From VRUE01 sp963817905 (GTDB lineage: Bacteria > Actinomycetota > Thermoleophilia > Solirubrobacterales > 70-9), in contig CAWFPS010000002.1 in assembly GCA_963817905.1 (NCBI GenBank), positions 310,001 through 374,000 of the forward strand: a stretch of 64,000 bases of DNA, in the 5' to 3' direction. The position numbers were made by a program, and so were the translations under genes. Positions 40,744-50,150 of the stretch are shown here, one piece after another (position 1 is the stretch's first letter; each line of letters begins with the position of its first letter). The notes beneath the pieces are model-generated. The model was given only the letters and a program-made list of their open reading frames with translations. It was not told the origin of the DNA and searched no databases.

Positions 40744-42183
40744 ATGGATGAGAGGCTGGCTGACGTGGCGCGACCGGAACTGGTGCAGATCCCGCCCCAG
40801 CCCCTCGACCGCTACCGCGACCTGCTCGGCGACGAGTTCCCGGCTTTCGAGGCGGTGGCGGCGCGCGCTCGCGAGCGGTTCGCCGGCCGGGCGATCTGGC
40901 ACGTCAACTCGACCGCCCGCGGCGGCGGCGTCGCCGAGATCCTCCACTCCCTGCTGCCCTACGTGCGCGGCGCCGGCGTCGACACGCGCTGGGCCGTGCT
41001 GCACGAGGAGGCCGGCTTCTTCCTCGTCACCAAGCGCCTGCACAACCACCTGCACGAGGACGCCGGCGACGGCGGCTCGCTTGGCGCCGCGGAGCGCGCC
41101 CTCTACGAGAGCGCCCTGCGCGCCAGCGCGGCGCAACTGGCCCAGTTGATCCAGCCGGGCGACGTCGTCTACCTGCACGATCCGCAGACCGCGGGCCTGG
41201 TGCCGGCGGTCAAGGAGCTCGGCGTCGAGGTGATCTGGCGCTGCCACATCGGCGTCGACGCGCCCGGGGAGCTGGCCCGCGGCGGCTGGGACTTCCTCCG
41301 CCCCTACGTCGAGGCCGCCGACGCCTACGTCTTCTCCCGCGAGGAGTACATCTGGGACGGGCTCGAGCGGCAGAAGGTCTGGCTGATGCCGCCCTCGATC
41401 GACTCCTTCGCGCCGAAGAACCAGGAGCTCGACCAGGCGACGGTCGAGGCGATCTTGGGTGTGGTCGGCCTGGGCCCTTCGGTGCCCGCGACCGCGCCGG
41501 TCTTCACCCGCGGCGACGGCACCCCCGGTCGGGTCGAGCGCCACGGCGAGCTGTTGCAGCTGGCGCCGCTGCCGGCCGAAGCGAAGCTGGTGGCCCAGGT
41601 CTCGCGCTGGGACCGGCTCAAGGACCCGCGCGGCCTGCTTGAGTGCTTCGCCGGCCATCTCGAAGACCTGAGCGCCCACCTCGCCCTGGTCGGGCCGTCG
41701 AGCGCCGCCGTCGCCGACGATCCCGAGGGCATCGCGGTCTATGGCGACGTCGCCGAGAACTGGCGACGGCTCCCCGAGGACATCCGCGGCCGGGTCCACC
41801 TGGTCAGCCTGCCGATGGACGACCTCGACGAGAACGCGGCGATGGTCAACGCGATCCAGCGCCGTTCCGAGGTGATCGTGCAAAAGAGCCTCGCCGAGGG
41901 CTTCGGCCTCACTGTCGCGGAGGCGATGTGGAAGCGCAGGCCGGTCGTCGCCAGCCGCACCGGCGGCATCCAGGATCAGGTCAACGGCGAGTGCGGGATC
42001 TTGGTCGACGACCCGCGTGACCTGGCCGCATTCGCCGCGGCGATCGACCGGCTTCTGGCCGACCCCGAGCTGGCCCGGAGGATGGGCGAGGCGGCCCAGC
42101 AACGGGTCAAGGAGCGCTTCCTCGCCGTCGGGCGCCTGCGCGAATACGTGGACCTCGTCGGCAGCCTGATCGACGGCGGCTAA
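40744..42183 (+). CDS. treT: Trehalose synthase (TreT-like GT4 glycosyltransferase)
   Basis: 479 residues. IWHVNSTARGGGVAEILHSL, VTKRLHNHLH, RCHIGVD, SREEYIWDGL, SRWDRLKDPRGL and KSLAEGFGLTVAEAMWKRRP match trehalose glycosyltransferring synthases, which join an NDP-glucose to glucose (or reverse). It would make the protectant trehalose. It converges with ppsA with a 4-base overlap of the ends. Confidence 0.85.
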   Translation: MDERLADVARPELVQIPPQPLDRYRDLLGDEFPAFEAVAARARERFAGRAIWHVNSTARGGGVAEILHSLLPYVRGAGVDTRWAVLHEEAGFFLVTKRLHNHLHEDAGDGGSLGAAERALYESALRASAAQLAQLIQPGDVVYLHDPQTAGLVPAVKELGVEVIWRCHIGVDAPGELARGGWDFLRPYVEAADAYVFSREEYIWDGLERQKVWLMPPSIDSFAPKNQELDQATVEAILGVVGLGPSVPATAPVFTRGDGTPGRVERHGELLQLAPLPAEAKLVAQVSRWDRLKDPRGLLECFAGHLEDLSAHLALVGPSSAAVADDPEGIAVYGDVAENWRRLPEDIRGRVHLVSLPMDDLDENAAMVNAIQRRSEVIVQKSLAEGFGLTVAEAMWKRRPVVASRTGGIQDQVNGECGILVDDPRDLAAFAAAIDRLLADPELARRMGEAAQQRVKERFLAVGRLREYVDLVGSLIDGG

Positions 42184-44528
42184 CTCGCCCGGCGAGCACC
42201 GTCGAGCAGCAGCCGACGCTCGGCCGCGGCGACGAGGCGGCGGGCACGGTCGACGGCGTCCATGTTGACCGAGATCGCGTCGATCCCGGCGCGGACGAGG
42301 ATCTCGGCGTACTCGGGGTAGACCGAGGGCGCCTGGCCGCAAATCGAGGTCTGCAAGCCCAGCTCGCGGGCCCGGCCGAGTAGCTGCGAGATGTATTCCG
42401 TCACCGCCGCGTCGCGCTCGTCGAAGACCTCGGCGACCAGCTCGGAGTCGCGGTCGGCGCCGAGCACGAGCTGGGTCAGGTCGTTGGAGCCGATCGAGAT
42501 CCCGGTTATGCCGAGCTCGGCGTAGCGGGCGAGGTGGAAGAGGACCGAGGGCACCTCGGCCATCACCCAGAGCTCGAAGCCGGGGCGGGAGAGCAGGCCG
42601 GCGGCGCCCATCTGCTCGCGCACTGCGACGACCTCGCGCGGGGTGCGGACGAAGGGGATCATCACGTGGAAGTTGGTGTGGCCCTCGTCCCAGACGCGGC
42701 CGATCGCGTCCAGCTCGAGGCCGAGCAGGTCGGGCTCGCGGGTGTAGCGCAGGGCGCCGCGGTAGCCGATCATCGGGTTGGACTCCTCCGGCTCGAAGCG
42801 CTCGCCGCCTTCGAGGCCGCGGAACTCGTTGGTGCGGAAGTCGATCGTGCGGTAAGTGATCGGCCGCGGCGCGAAGGCGTTGGCGAAGGCGGTCAGGGAC
42901 TCGGCCATGCGCTCGACGAAGCGCTCGCCACGGTTTTCCTCGATCAGCAGGCGCGGATGTACGCCGTCGAGTGCCTCGACCACCATCAGCTCGGCGCGCA
43001 GCAGGCCGCAGCCATCCGCCTCCAGGGCCGCGGCGCGCTCCAGCTGCGAGGGCTCGGAGAGGTTGACCAGCACCTTGGTCCCGGTGACCGGCGCCGCGGC
43101 CGGCGCGCTCGCCGCCTCGGCGGCCCCGTGCCGGGCCGGCGCGGTGGCGCCCTCGGCGACGACCCCCTCGCCGGCATCGACGGTGACCAGCTCGCCGTCG
43201 CGGAGGATCTTGGTTGCCTCGGCGGTGCCGACGAGGCAGGGGATGCCGAGCTCACGCGAGACGATCGCGGCGTGGCAGGTCATCCCGCCGGAGTCGGTGA
43301 CGATCGCCGCCGCCTTGCGCATCAGCGGCACCCAGTCGGGCGCGGTCATGTGCGTGACCAGGATCTCGCCCCCGAGCAGGCTGTCGGCGCCGGTCAGCTC
43401 GGCGACGACGCGCACCGCGCCGGAGGCGACGCCCGGGGCCGCGCCCAGCCCGCGCACCAGCACCTCGCCGCGCTTCTGCTCGGTCGGCTCGTCCAGCGGC
43501 TTGCCGCCGGTCGCCGTCACCGGTCGCGACTGCAGCATCCAGATCGCGCCCTCGCCGTCGACCGCCCACTCGGTGTCCTGGGCCGAGCCGTAGTGCTGCT
43601 CGATGCGGACACCGAGTTCGGCCACCCGCTGCACCTCCTCGTCGCTCAGCACCGGCTGTTCGGCCTCGTGCTCCTCGAGCTCGCGGGTGGTCGTGCCGCC
43701 GTCGGCGTTGGGCTCGATCGTCAGCTCCTTGCGGCGTACTTCCCGGCGCAAAGTCGTCAGCTTGTCCTTGCCAACCACGTAGCGGTCGGGTGAGACCGAG
43801 CCGGAGACGACCGACTCGCCGAGCCCGAAGGCGCCCTCGATGATCAGCCGGTCGGTGGCGCCGGAGGCGGGGTCGACCGTGAACATCACCCCGGAGCGGG
43901 TCGAGGAGATCTGCATCTGGACGACGACGGCGATGTCCATGTCGGCTTGGCCGAAGCCGCGCTTGGCCCGGTAGTAGATGGTGCGGGCGCCGAAGAGGGA
44001 GGACCAGCACTGCCGCACCGCGGCGAGCACCGCCTCGCCGCCGCGCACGTTGAGCATCGTCTCGTTCATGCCGGCAAACGAGGCGGACTCGGTGTCCTCG
44101 CCGGTTGCCGAGGAGCGCACCGCGACCGCGGTGTCGGGGTCGCCTGCCGTGGCGGCCAGGCGGTCGTAGGCCTCGCCGATCGCGCCGGCGAGCTCCTCGG
44201 GAAGCGGCTCGGCTTCGACCATCTCACGCACCTCGCCCGCGGCGGTTTCGAGCTCCTCGGTGACCTCGACGTCGACCGCGGCAAGCCGCGCCTCGACCCG
44301 GCCGCGCAGGTCGTCGGCGTCGCAGAAGGCCGCGTAGGTGGGGGCGCCGATGACGAAACCGGGGGGGACCGGGAAGCCGGCCGCGGTCAGCTCGCCGAGG
44401 TTGGCGCCCTTGCCGCCGGCGTAGGCGACGTCGGCGCGGGAGAGCCGCTCGAAGGGCCGCACCGCGTCCTCGGTCGCCAGCCGCGCCGCCTCGGCCACGC
44501 TGTGGGTCGCTCCGTTGCCGCTGCTCAT
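42180..44528 (-). CDS. ppsA: Phosphoenolpyruvate synthase
   Basis: 782 residues from ATG 44528 (GGCGGG upstream; ATG 44561 would add 11). N-terminal ATP-grasp half (YAGGKGANLGELTAAGFPVPPG, VRSSATGEDTESASFAG), phosphohistidine domain GGMTCHAAIVSRELGIPCLVG with the catalytic His, and C-terminal TIM barrel (YRTIDFRTNEFRGLEG, NPMIGYRGALRY, SIGSNDLTQL, SICGQAPS with catalytic Cys). Converts pyruvate, ATP and water to PEP for gluconeogenesis. It pairs functionally with acs at 50151. Confidence 0.95.
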   Translation of the reverse strand: MSSGNGATHSVAEAARLATEDAVRPFERLSRADVAYAGGKGANLGELTAAGFPVPPGFVIGAPTYAAFCDADDLRGRVEARLAAVDVEVTEELETAAGEVREMVEAEPLPEELAGAIGEAYDRLAATAGDPDTAVAVRSSATGEDTESASFAGMNETMLNVRGGEAVLAAVRQCWSSLFGARTIYYRAKRGFGQADMDIAVVVQMQISSTRSGVMFTVDPASGATDRLIIEGAFGLGESVVSGSVSPDRYVVGKDKLTTLRREVRRKELTIEPNADGGTTTRELEEHEAEQPVLSDEEVQRVAELGVRIEQHYGSAQDTEWAVDGEGAIWMLQSRPVTATGGKPLDEPTEQKRGEVLVRGLGAAPGVASGAVRVVAELTGADSLLGGEILVTHMTAPDWVPLMRKAAAIVTDSGGMTCHAAIVSRELGIPCLVGTAEATKILRDGELVTVDAGEGVVAEGATAPARHGAAEAASAPAAAPVTGTKVLVNLSEPSQLERAAALEADGCGLLRAELMVVEALDGVHPRLLIEENRGERFVERMAESLTAFANAFAPRPITYRTIDFRTNEFRGLEGGERFEPEESNPMIGYRGALRYTREPDLLGLELDAIGRVWDEGHTNFHVMIPFVRTPREVVAVREQMGAAGLLSRPGFELWVMAEVPSVLFHLARYAELGITGISIGSNDLTQLVLGADRDSELVAEVFDERDAAVTEYISQLLGRARELGLQTSICGQAPSVYPEYAEILVRAGIDAISVNMDAVDRARRLVAAAERRLLLDGARRAS

Positions 44529-44783
44529 CGTTGTCCCGCCTTCCGTCTCGGTTGTGTCCATCGCGGCGCAGTCGCGAATCTAAGCCCGTTTGGACGGGAG
44601 GGCATCGGGGAAAAGCCGAACACAATCCTGGGAATACCCCGATCGACGGGGCCCTGGCCCGGGCAGAATCGGTCCCGCCGAGCTGCGCCGCGAGCGAGTG
44701 AGGACATCCCTCGGTTCGGGAAATCCGCAAGCAGGTGGCGGTTTCCCCCCGATGGAGCGCCGCGGCGACGGACCTAAAGTCGG

Positions 44784-45968
44784 TTGACATTGGCAGACGA
44801 CCGCCCGGACACGCAAAAGGTGCTGATCGCGGGCGGCGGCATTGCCGGAATCGAGGCGGCGCTGGCCTTGCGGGACCTGGCCGGGGAGCGGGTGGCGGTC
44901 GAGGTTTGCGACCCGCGCCGCGAGTTCTACTTCCGGCCCTTCGCGGTCGGCGAGCCCTACGGCACCGGGCGCGCCTTCCGCTATGACCTGGAGCGCCTGG
45001 TCGCGAGCTGCGGTGCCTCGCTTCGCTCCAGCACCGTCGTCTCGGTCGATCCAGGGAGCCGGATCGCGACGACCCGCGAGGGCGACCGGATCGCCTACGA
45101 CCACCTGGTCCTCGCCCCGGGCGCGCGGATGCTCTGGGCGATCCCCGGCGCGGTGACCTTCTGGGGGGTCGCCGACGAAGGCCAGGTCGGCGATGTGATC
45201 GCCGACCTGCGCGGCGGCCGCCTGCGCCACCTCGTCCTCACCATGCCGGGTGGTCACAGCTGGGCGCTCCCTCTCTACGAGCTGGCCCTGCTCGGCGCCA
45301 CAGAGCTGGCCAAGTGCGAGCAAAGCAAGACCAGGATCACCGTCGTCACGCCCGAGGACGTGCCGCTCGAGGTCTTCGGGCGCCGGGCCGGGGAGAAGAT
45401 GAGCGAGCTGCTCGCCGCGCGCGGCATCGAGGTGATCGCCGGCACCCATCCGGTGCGATTCGAGGGCGATCGCCTGCGCGTCGCTCCCGGCAAGGAGATC
45501 GACGCCGATGCCGTGATCGGCCTGCCGCGCTTCCGGGGCAGGGCCATCGCCGGCATCCCGCATGACGGCGAGGGCTTCATCGGTGTCGATGAGTTCGGCG
45601 GCGCGATCGGCCTGGAGCGCGTCTACGCGGCTGGCGACGTCACCGCCTTTCCGGTCAAGCAGGGCGGCATCGCCAGCCAGCAGGCGGACACTGTCGCCGA
45701 AGCGATTGCGGCCGCGGTCGGGGCCGGCCCGAAGCCGCGGCCGTTCGACCCGGTCCTGCGCGGCGTGCTCTGGACCGGGCGCGGGCCTCGCTACATCTAC
45801 GGCAGGCCGACCGGGGGGCACGGCGAAACGTCGAGCTTCAGCGAGCGGCCCTCGGGGCCGCTGCGCAGCGGCAAGGTCACCGCGCGCTACATGACGCCCC
45901 TGGTCGACTCGCTGATCGAGAACGGCTTCGGAGCGAGCGACGCGGTCCGCGTCCCGTCGCCGTCCTGA
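44784..45968 (+). CDS. FAD-dependent NAD(P)/sulfide-quinone-type oxidoreductase
   Basis: 394 residues from TTG 44784 (TTG 44790 possible; no clear SD). FAD motif VLIAGGGIAGIEAALAL, YDHLVLAPGARMLW and RVYAAGDVTAFPVKQGGIASQQAD are shared with NDH-2 and sulfide:quinone oxidoreductases. The paired redox cysteines of SQR are not evident, so NDH-2-like or another dinucleotide oxidoreductase fits better. No terminal membrane helix. Confidence 0.8.
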   Translation: MTLADDRPDTQKVLIAGGGIAGIEAALALRDLAGERVAVEVCDPRREFYFRPFAVGEPYGTGRAFRYDLERLVASCGASLRSSTVVSVDPGSRIATTREGDRIAYDHLVLAPGARMLWAIPGAVTFWGVADEGQVGDVIADLRGGRLRHLVLTMPGGHSWALPLYELALLGATELAKCEQSKTRITVVTPEDVPLEVFGRRAGEKMSELLAARGIEVIAGTHPVRFEGDRLRVAPGKEIDADAVIGLPRFRGRAIAGIPHDGEGFIGVDEFGGAIGLERVYAAGDVTAFPVKQGGIASQQADTVAEAIAAAVGAGPKPRPFDPVLRGVLWTGRGPRYIYGRPTGGHGETSSFSERPSGPLRSGKVTARYMTPLVDSLIENGFGASDAVRVPSPS

Positions 45969-45987
45969 ATGCCGGCATGATGGCGGG

Positions 45988-46723
45988 GTGAGCGACCCCC
46001 TCGTCCAGCGCTACCGCGCCGCCCGCCGCGACCGCGAGCTGGCCCTGCTGGAGGGCTTTCACGCGCTCAAGCACGCATTGCGCTTCGGCGCCGAGGTGAT
46101 CGAGGCAGTCTCCTCCGACCCCGGCGAGCTGGAACGGCTGGCGGCCGGCCTGGCTCCGGACTTGGCCGGCACGCTGGCGGCGCGGACGACCCAGGTGGAC
46201 ACCGAGCTGGTCGCCCAGGTCGTTCCCCACGCACCCCATACCGGGGTCGTGGCGATCGCCCGCCGGCCTGGCGTCGACGTCGCCGCGGTCCTCGGCGGCG
46301 ACCGCGCGGCACCGGTCGTGCTGCTCGAGGAGCCGCGGACGATGGGCAACATGGGCGCCTGCGTGCGGGTCGCGGCAGCCGCCGACGCCGCGGCCGTGCT
46401 CACCACCGGCAGCAACGACCCCTGGCACCCCGAGGCCCTGCGCGGGGCGGCCGGCCTGCACTTCGCCCTGCCGGTCGCCCAGGTGGAGGAGTTGCCCCGT
46501 GGGGACCGGCCCCTGGTCGCGATCGACCCGGAGGGCGAGCCGCTGGGGGAGGGGGAGCTCGATCCAGCGCTCGGTTCTCGCCTTCGGCACCGAGCGCTAC
46601 GGGCTCAGCGAGGCGCTGCTCGAGCGCGCCGACGCCCGCCTGGCGATCCCGATGCGGGAGGGCGTCTCCAGCCTCAACCTGGCGACCGCGGTTGCGGCCG
46701 TGCTCTTTACGCAGCGACTCTGA
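45988..46723 (+). pseudogene. SpoU/TrmH-family RNA 2'-O-methyltransferase, frameshifted
   Basis: The first frame (from GTG 45988) carries LLEGFHALKHALRFG, VVLLEEPRTMGNMGACVR and TTGSNDPWHPEALRGAAGLH. The conserved end, SVLAFGTERYGLSEALLE and IPMREGVSSLNLATAVAAVL (SAM knot), is in the next frame and stops at 46723. Removing one G from GGGGGAGGGGG at 46545-46555 restores a single 244-residue protein. It is either a real one-base mutation or a homopolymer sequencing error. Confidence 0.85.
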
Positions 46724-46778
46724 ACCGACGGCTAGTAGGTTGGCAGCAGTCTCCCACCACCAGCCGAAAGGATTCCCT

Positions 46779-47168
46779 GTGCCCCTTGCCGACATCAACA
46801 TCGGAGAAGCCCTCCTCGTAGCCTTCGAGGTGTTCTTCTTCGTGATCTGGATCTGGATCCTGATCACCATCCTCACCGACCTCTTCCGCGACCACGAGAT
46901 CTCCGGCTGGACCAAGGCCGCCTGGGTTCTCTTCCTAGTCTTCATCCCGTTCCTGACCGCGCTGGTCTACCTGATCGCCCGCGGCAGCGGCATGCGCGAC
47001 CGGACGATCAAGGCACAGGCCGAGGCCAAGCAGCACTTCGACTCCTACGTCCGCGAACAGGCCCACACGACGCCCGCCGACGAACTCCACAAGCTCAACG
47101 AGCTGAAGGAAAAGGGTGCGCTCTCGGGTGAGGAGTTTGAGAAGGCGAAGGCGAAGCTGCTGGCCTAG
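46779..47168 (+). CDS. PLDc_N and SHOCT domain membrane protein
   Basis: 129 residues from GTG 46779 (GAAAGGA upstream). Two membrane helices (LVAFEVFFFVIWIWILITIL, AAWVLFLVFIPFLTALVYLI) of the PLDc_N type and a C-terminal SHOCT motif (ELHKLNELKEKGALSGEEFE). Common small envelope protein in actinomycetes; function unknown. Confidence 0.85.
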   Translation: MPLADINIGEALLVAFEVFFFVIWIWILITILTDLFRDHEISGWTKAAWVLFLVFIPFLTALVYLIARGSGMRDRTIKAQAEAKQHFDSYVREQAHTTPADELHKLNELKEKGALSGEEFEKAKAKLLA

Positions 47169-47175
47169 TTGGCCA

Positions 47176-47249
47176 GGGAGGCCGATACCCCTCCCCAAAC
47201 GCTCGGCGGGAGCCTCGCTTGAGTGTTTGGGGAGGGGCACCGGCCTCCC
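47176..47249. terminator. 29-bp inverted repeat after the SHOCT gene
   Basis: 47176-47204 pairs with 47221-47249 with three mismatches and a 16-base loop. The stem core CCCTCCCCAAAC/GTTTGGGGAGGG is perfect. It starts 8 bases after the stop. A strong hairpin without a long T-run, likely ending transcription before the NlpC gene. Confidence 0.65.
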
Positions 47250-47382
47250 TCCCGAGAAGTCCCTGCTGCGGCGTCGGGAGAACTCGCCGAAACCCTCCAA
47301 ATTGCGGGTACCTGCACGGGATCGTGCAAGTTATTAGCGAGTCCTAACAATTACGCGGTGCATTCGCTACCGTGCGCCGCCG

Positions 47383-48603
47383 ATGCGCGTTCCCCTTCGC
47401 GGCAACTCTTGGCGGCTGCTGCTGCCCGCGGCGCTGCTCTTCGCCGTCCTCTGCGTGGCCGCCTCGGCCCCAGCCAAGGACCTCGAAGAAAAGCTCCAGG
47501 ACACGCAGGGCAAGCTCAGCCACGTGCGCCAGAGCCAGACCGCCCTGGCGGCGACGATCGCCGAGCAGAACAAGGCGATCGACTCGATGCTGGGCGAAGT
47601 CTCCGCCCTGCGCCAGAAGCAGGCCGCGGCCGAAGAGGAACTCGCCGCCAAGCAGGATGAGCTCGACGCCGCGACCGCGAAGCTGGAAGCCGATCGCCGC
47701 CGCCTGGCGCAGGTCCGTGCCAGGCTGCAGCGCGCCCTCGAGGTTCTGCGCGACCGCCTGGTGGCGATCTATGAGTCCGGTAACCCCGACATGCTCAACG
47801 TCGTCCTCGACTCGGCCAGCTGGGCGGAAGTCAACACCCGCGCCGATTACCTCAACCAGATCCAGCAGTACGACGACTCCGTCGCCGCCCGGGTCAAGGC
47901 GCTGCGCGACCAGGCCCGGGCCGCGGTCAAGCGGATGACCTCCGTTCGACTCGAAATCAAGGACGCCCGCGACGCGATCGCGGTCAAGGAGCGCGAAGCG
48001 GCGGCGGCCAGCCAGGCGGCGGCAGCGCGCTTTGCCGAGCTCAAGTCCGCCCAGGCCGAACGCCAGTCAGCGCTGGAAACGCTCGAGTCGCGCGAAGAAG
48101 CGCTCAGCAACAACCTCGCCTCGATCTCCGAACAGATCGAGAGCACGACCGGCGTCCCGGCCCAGGTCACCGGCACACCGGCGCCGCTGACGCCCGGCGA
48201 GGCCGCCGAATACATCTCCGAAAGCCAGGCCAGCGTGCCCAGCGCCGCGCCCTCGGCGATCGCGGCCGCGATCGAAGCGGCCAACTCGATCGCCACCACG
48301 CCCTACATCTGGGGCGGCGGCCACGGCTCCTTCGAATCCTCGGGCTATGACTGCTCGGGCGCGGTCAGCTTCGCCCTGCACGGCGGCGGCTTCCTCGAAA
48401 GCCCGCTCGACTCGACCGGCCTCGAGACCTGGGGCGAACCGGGCCCCGGCCACTGGATCACCGTTTACGCCAACTCCGGCCACGCCTGGATGATCATCGC
48501 CGGCCTCGCCTTCGACACCGTAGGCGGCCCCGGCCCCCGCTGGCACTCCTCCCCTGTGGATTCCCCGGAAGGCTTCATAGCTCGCCACCCCCCGGGCTAT
48601 TAG
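47383..48603 (+). CDS. Secreted NlpC/P60-type peptidoglycan hydrolase with coiled coil
   Basis: 406 residues. Signal peptide 1-31, a long coiled coil about 32-260 (LEEKLQDTQGKLSHVRQSQ to ETLESREEALSNNL), an alanine/proline linker, and a C-terminal domain with YIWGGGHGSF, GYDCSGAVSFALHGGG (catalytic Cys) and GHAWMIIAGLAFDT (His). The plan matches RipA/PcsB-like hydrolases that separate daughter cells and are controlled by the coiled coil. It converges with the rhodanese gene. Confidence 0.9.
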   Translation: MRVPLRGNSWRLLLPAALLFAVLCVAASAPAKDLEEKLQDTQGKLSHVRQSQTALAATIAEQNKAIDSMLGEVSALRQKQAAAEEELAAKQDELDAATAKLEADRRRLAQVRARLQRALEVLRDRLVAIYESGNPDMLNVVLDSASWAEVNTRADYLNQIQQYDDSVAARVKALRDQARAAVKRMTSVRLEIKDARDAIAVKEREAAAASQAAAARFAELKSAQAERQSALETLESREEALSNNLASISEQIESTTGVPAQVTGTPAPLTPGEAAEYISESQASVPSAAPSAIAAAIEAANSIATTPYIWGGGHGSFESSGYDCSGAVSFALHGGGFLESPLDSTGLETWGEPGPGHWITVYANSGHAWMIIAGLAFDTVGGPGPRWHSSPVDSPEGFIARHPPGY

Positions 48604-48717
48604 GGCCAACCCCGGTAGGGGTGGAACGTCTTGTACTTTTTCGCGGGCGCTCGCTCGAAGCGCCAGCAATCCACCCCTCTCGAAAAAGTTAAGTGGAACC
48701 CCTACCGGGGTTGGCCC
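48603..48717. terminator. Bidirectional hairpin between convergent genes
   Basis: A perfect 20-bp inverted repeat (48603-48622 with 48698-48717) encloses a second perfect 9-bp one (ACTTTTTCG 48635-48643 with 48681-48689). It spans the whole gap between the two stop codons and touches both, so it probably ends transcription in both directions. Confidence 0.75.
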
Positions 48718-50075
48718 TACCGGCCCCAGGTAGCGGCGTTGCCGCGGCTTACGTGGATGACGTCGTCGAATCCTTCTCGCTGGAGGATCGAGGCGGCCAG
48801 GCCGCTGCGCTTGCCTGCCTTGCAGATGGTTGCGATCGGCTGGTTGCGGGGAAGCTCGTCGAGGCGCTCGCGGAGCTCGGCGAAGGGGATGTGGATCGAG
48901 TTGGGGACGTGGCCTTCTGCCCACTCGGCAGCGTTGCGGACGTCGAGAACCTGAGGGCCGTCGCCGGAGTCGAGACGCCGCGCCAGCTCGGCCAGGTCGA
49001 TCGCCTCGATTCGCTCCACCGGCCGGTCCTCGGCCCGCCAGGCGGTCATGCCGCCGCCGAGGAAGCCGCGCACCCGCAGCCCAACCGCGGCGAGCAGCTC
49101 GGCCGCCTCCAGCTCGTTGCCGTCGGAGGCCGCGACGACGAGCAGGTCGGCGTCGACCGGCACCATCTCGGCGACCTTGGTGGCGAATCCGGTGTCGTAG
49201 CCGGAGGCGCTGATCGAGCCGGGGATGTGGGCCTCGTCGAACTGCTCGTTGGTGCGCGAGTCGATCGCCAATGCGCCGGCGGCGATCGCCGCCTCGAAGC
49301 CGTGCGGGGTGAGCTGGGTCGGCGCCGAGATCGAGGTGACCAGCGGTCCCTGGTTGAGCGAGACGATGTGGGCGACGTTGGGTGGCTTGCTGCCGATCGT
49401 GGCGACCGCGTCGGCGACGAACTCGCTCTCGCTCTGGAAGCGCAGCGCCCGGTTGTGGTGGCGCTCGAAGCCGATCGTCGAGGAGGTCTTGAGGTCGATC
49501 CCGGAGCTGCCGCAGAGCGAGCCGCCGAGGTGGCCCGGCCAGACCTCGGTCTCCTCGGGCAGCGCCAGCAGCCGCTCGTGCAGGGAGCGGAAGATGTCGG
49601 CGGCGCCCTCGCGCGGCTCGACCGCGAGGTCGGGACGGGCGACGTCGCCGACGAAGAGGCAGTCGCCGCTCAGCACCGCCCAGGGGTCGCCGCCGCGGGA
49701 GGCGTCGCGGAGCAGGAAGGAGGTGTGCTCGGGCCGGTGGCCGGGGGTGTGGATCGCCTCGACGCTCGCGCCCTCGCCCAGGGCCAGCGTCCAGCCGTCG
49801 GCGAAGGGCTCGTGCGGGTACTCGGCGCCGGCCAGCTCGTGGACGTGGATCGTCGCCCCGGTCGCGCGCGCCAGGCGGCCGTGGCCGGAGACGTGGTCGG
49901 CGTGGTTGTGAGTCTCGAGCACATGCTCGATCCGCACCCCGTGCAGGCGGGCGAGGCGCAGGTAGGGGTCGATGTCCCACTGCGGGTCGATCACCGCGGC
50001 CGTGCCGGAGGCGGTGTCGCCGACGAGGTAGGAGGCGCAGCCGAGGTCCTCGTGGATTATCTGGCGGAAGAGCAT
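48717..50075 (-). CDS. MBL-fold persulfide dioxygenase fused to two rhodanese domains
   Basis: 452 residues from ATG 50075 (MLFRQIIHEDLGCASYLVGD); a longer frame to 50123 has no support. Residues 1-240 are ETHE1/PDO-like with THNHADHVSGHG, HTPGHRPEHTSF and SGDCLFVGDVARPDL iron ligands. The first rhodanese (about 255-345) has VVAASDGNEL where the catalytic Cys loop should be, so it is inactive. The second (about 360-450) has TICKAGKRSG with an active Cys. Handles sulfane sulfur or H2S detoxification. Divergent from acs. Confidence 0.9.
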   Translation of the reverse strand: MLFRQIIHEDLGCASYLVGDTASGTAAVIDPQWDIDPYLRLARLHGVRIEHVLETHNHADHVSGHGRLARATGATIHVHELAGAEYPHEPFADGWTLALGEGASVEAIHTPGHRPEHTSFLLRDASRGGDPWAVLSGDCLFVGDVARPDLAVEPREGAADIFRSLHERLLALPEETEVWPGHLGGSLCGSSGIDLKTSSTIGFERHHNRALRFQSESEFVADAVATIGSKPPNVAHIVSLNQGPLVTSISAPTQLTPHGFEAAIAAGALAIDSRTNEQFDEAHIPGSISASGYDTGFATKVAEMVPVDADLLVVAASDGNELEAAELLAAVGLRVRGFLGGGMTAWRAEDRPVERIEAIDLAELARRLDSGDGPQVLDVRNAAEWAEGHVPNSIHIPFAELRERLDELPRNQPIATICKAGKRSGLAASILQREGFDDVIHVSRGNAATWGR

Positions 50076-50150
50076 TGGGTTGGTCTTTTGGTCGGGCGCT
50101 TCGGAACGGGTACGGTGTCGCACCAGGGTAGCGGCGAGGGAAGGAGCGGA

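Noticed and set aside
42534..44777. Plus-strand frames opposite ppsA
   Set aside because: Shadow composition and no SD; ppsA on the minus strand has all family motifs.
47300..47382. Possible riboswitch before the NlpC/P60 gene
   Set aside because: Such genes are often under c-di-AMP control, but I could not find the conserved core of that riboswitch.
48693..50150. Upstream extension of acs
   Set aside because: Antisense to the rhodanese fusion; the SD and conserved start are at 50151.
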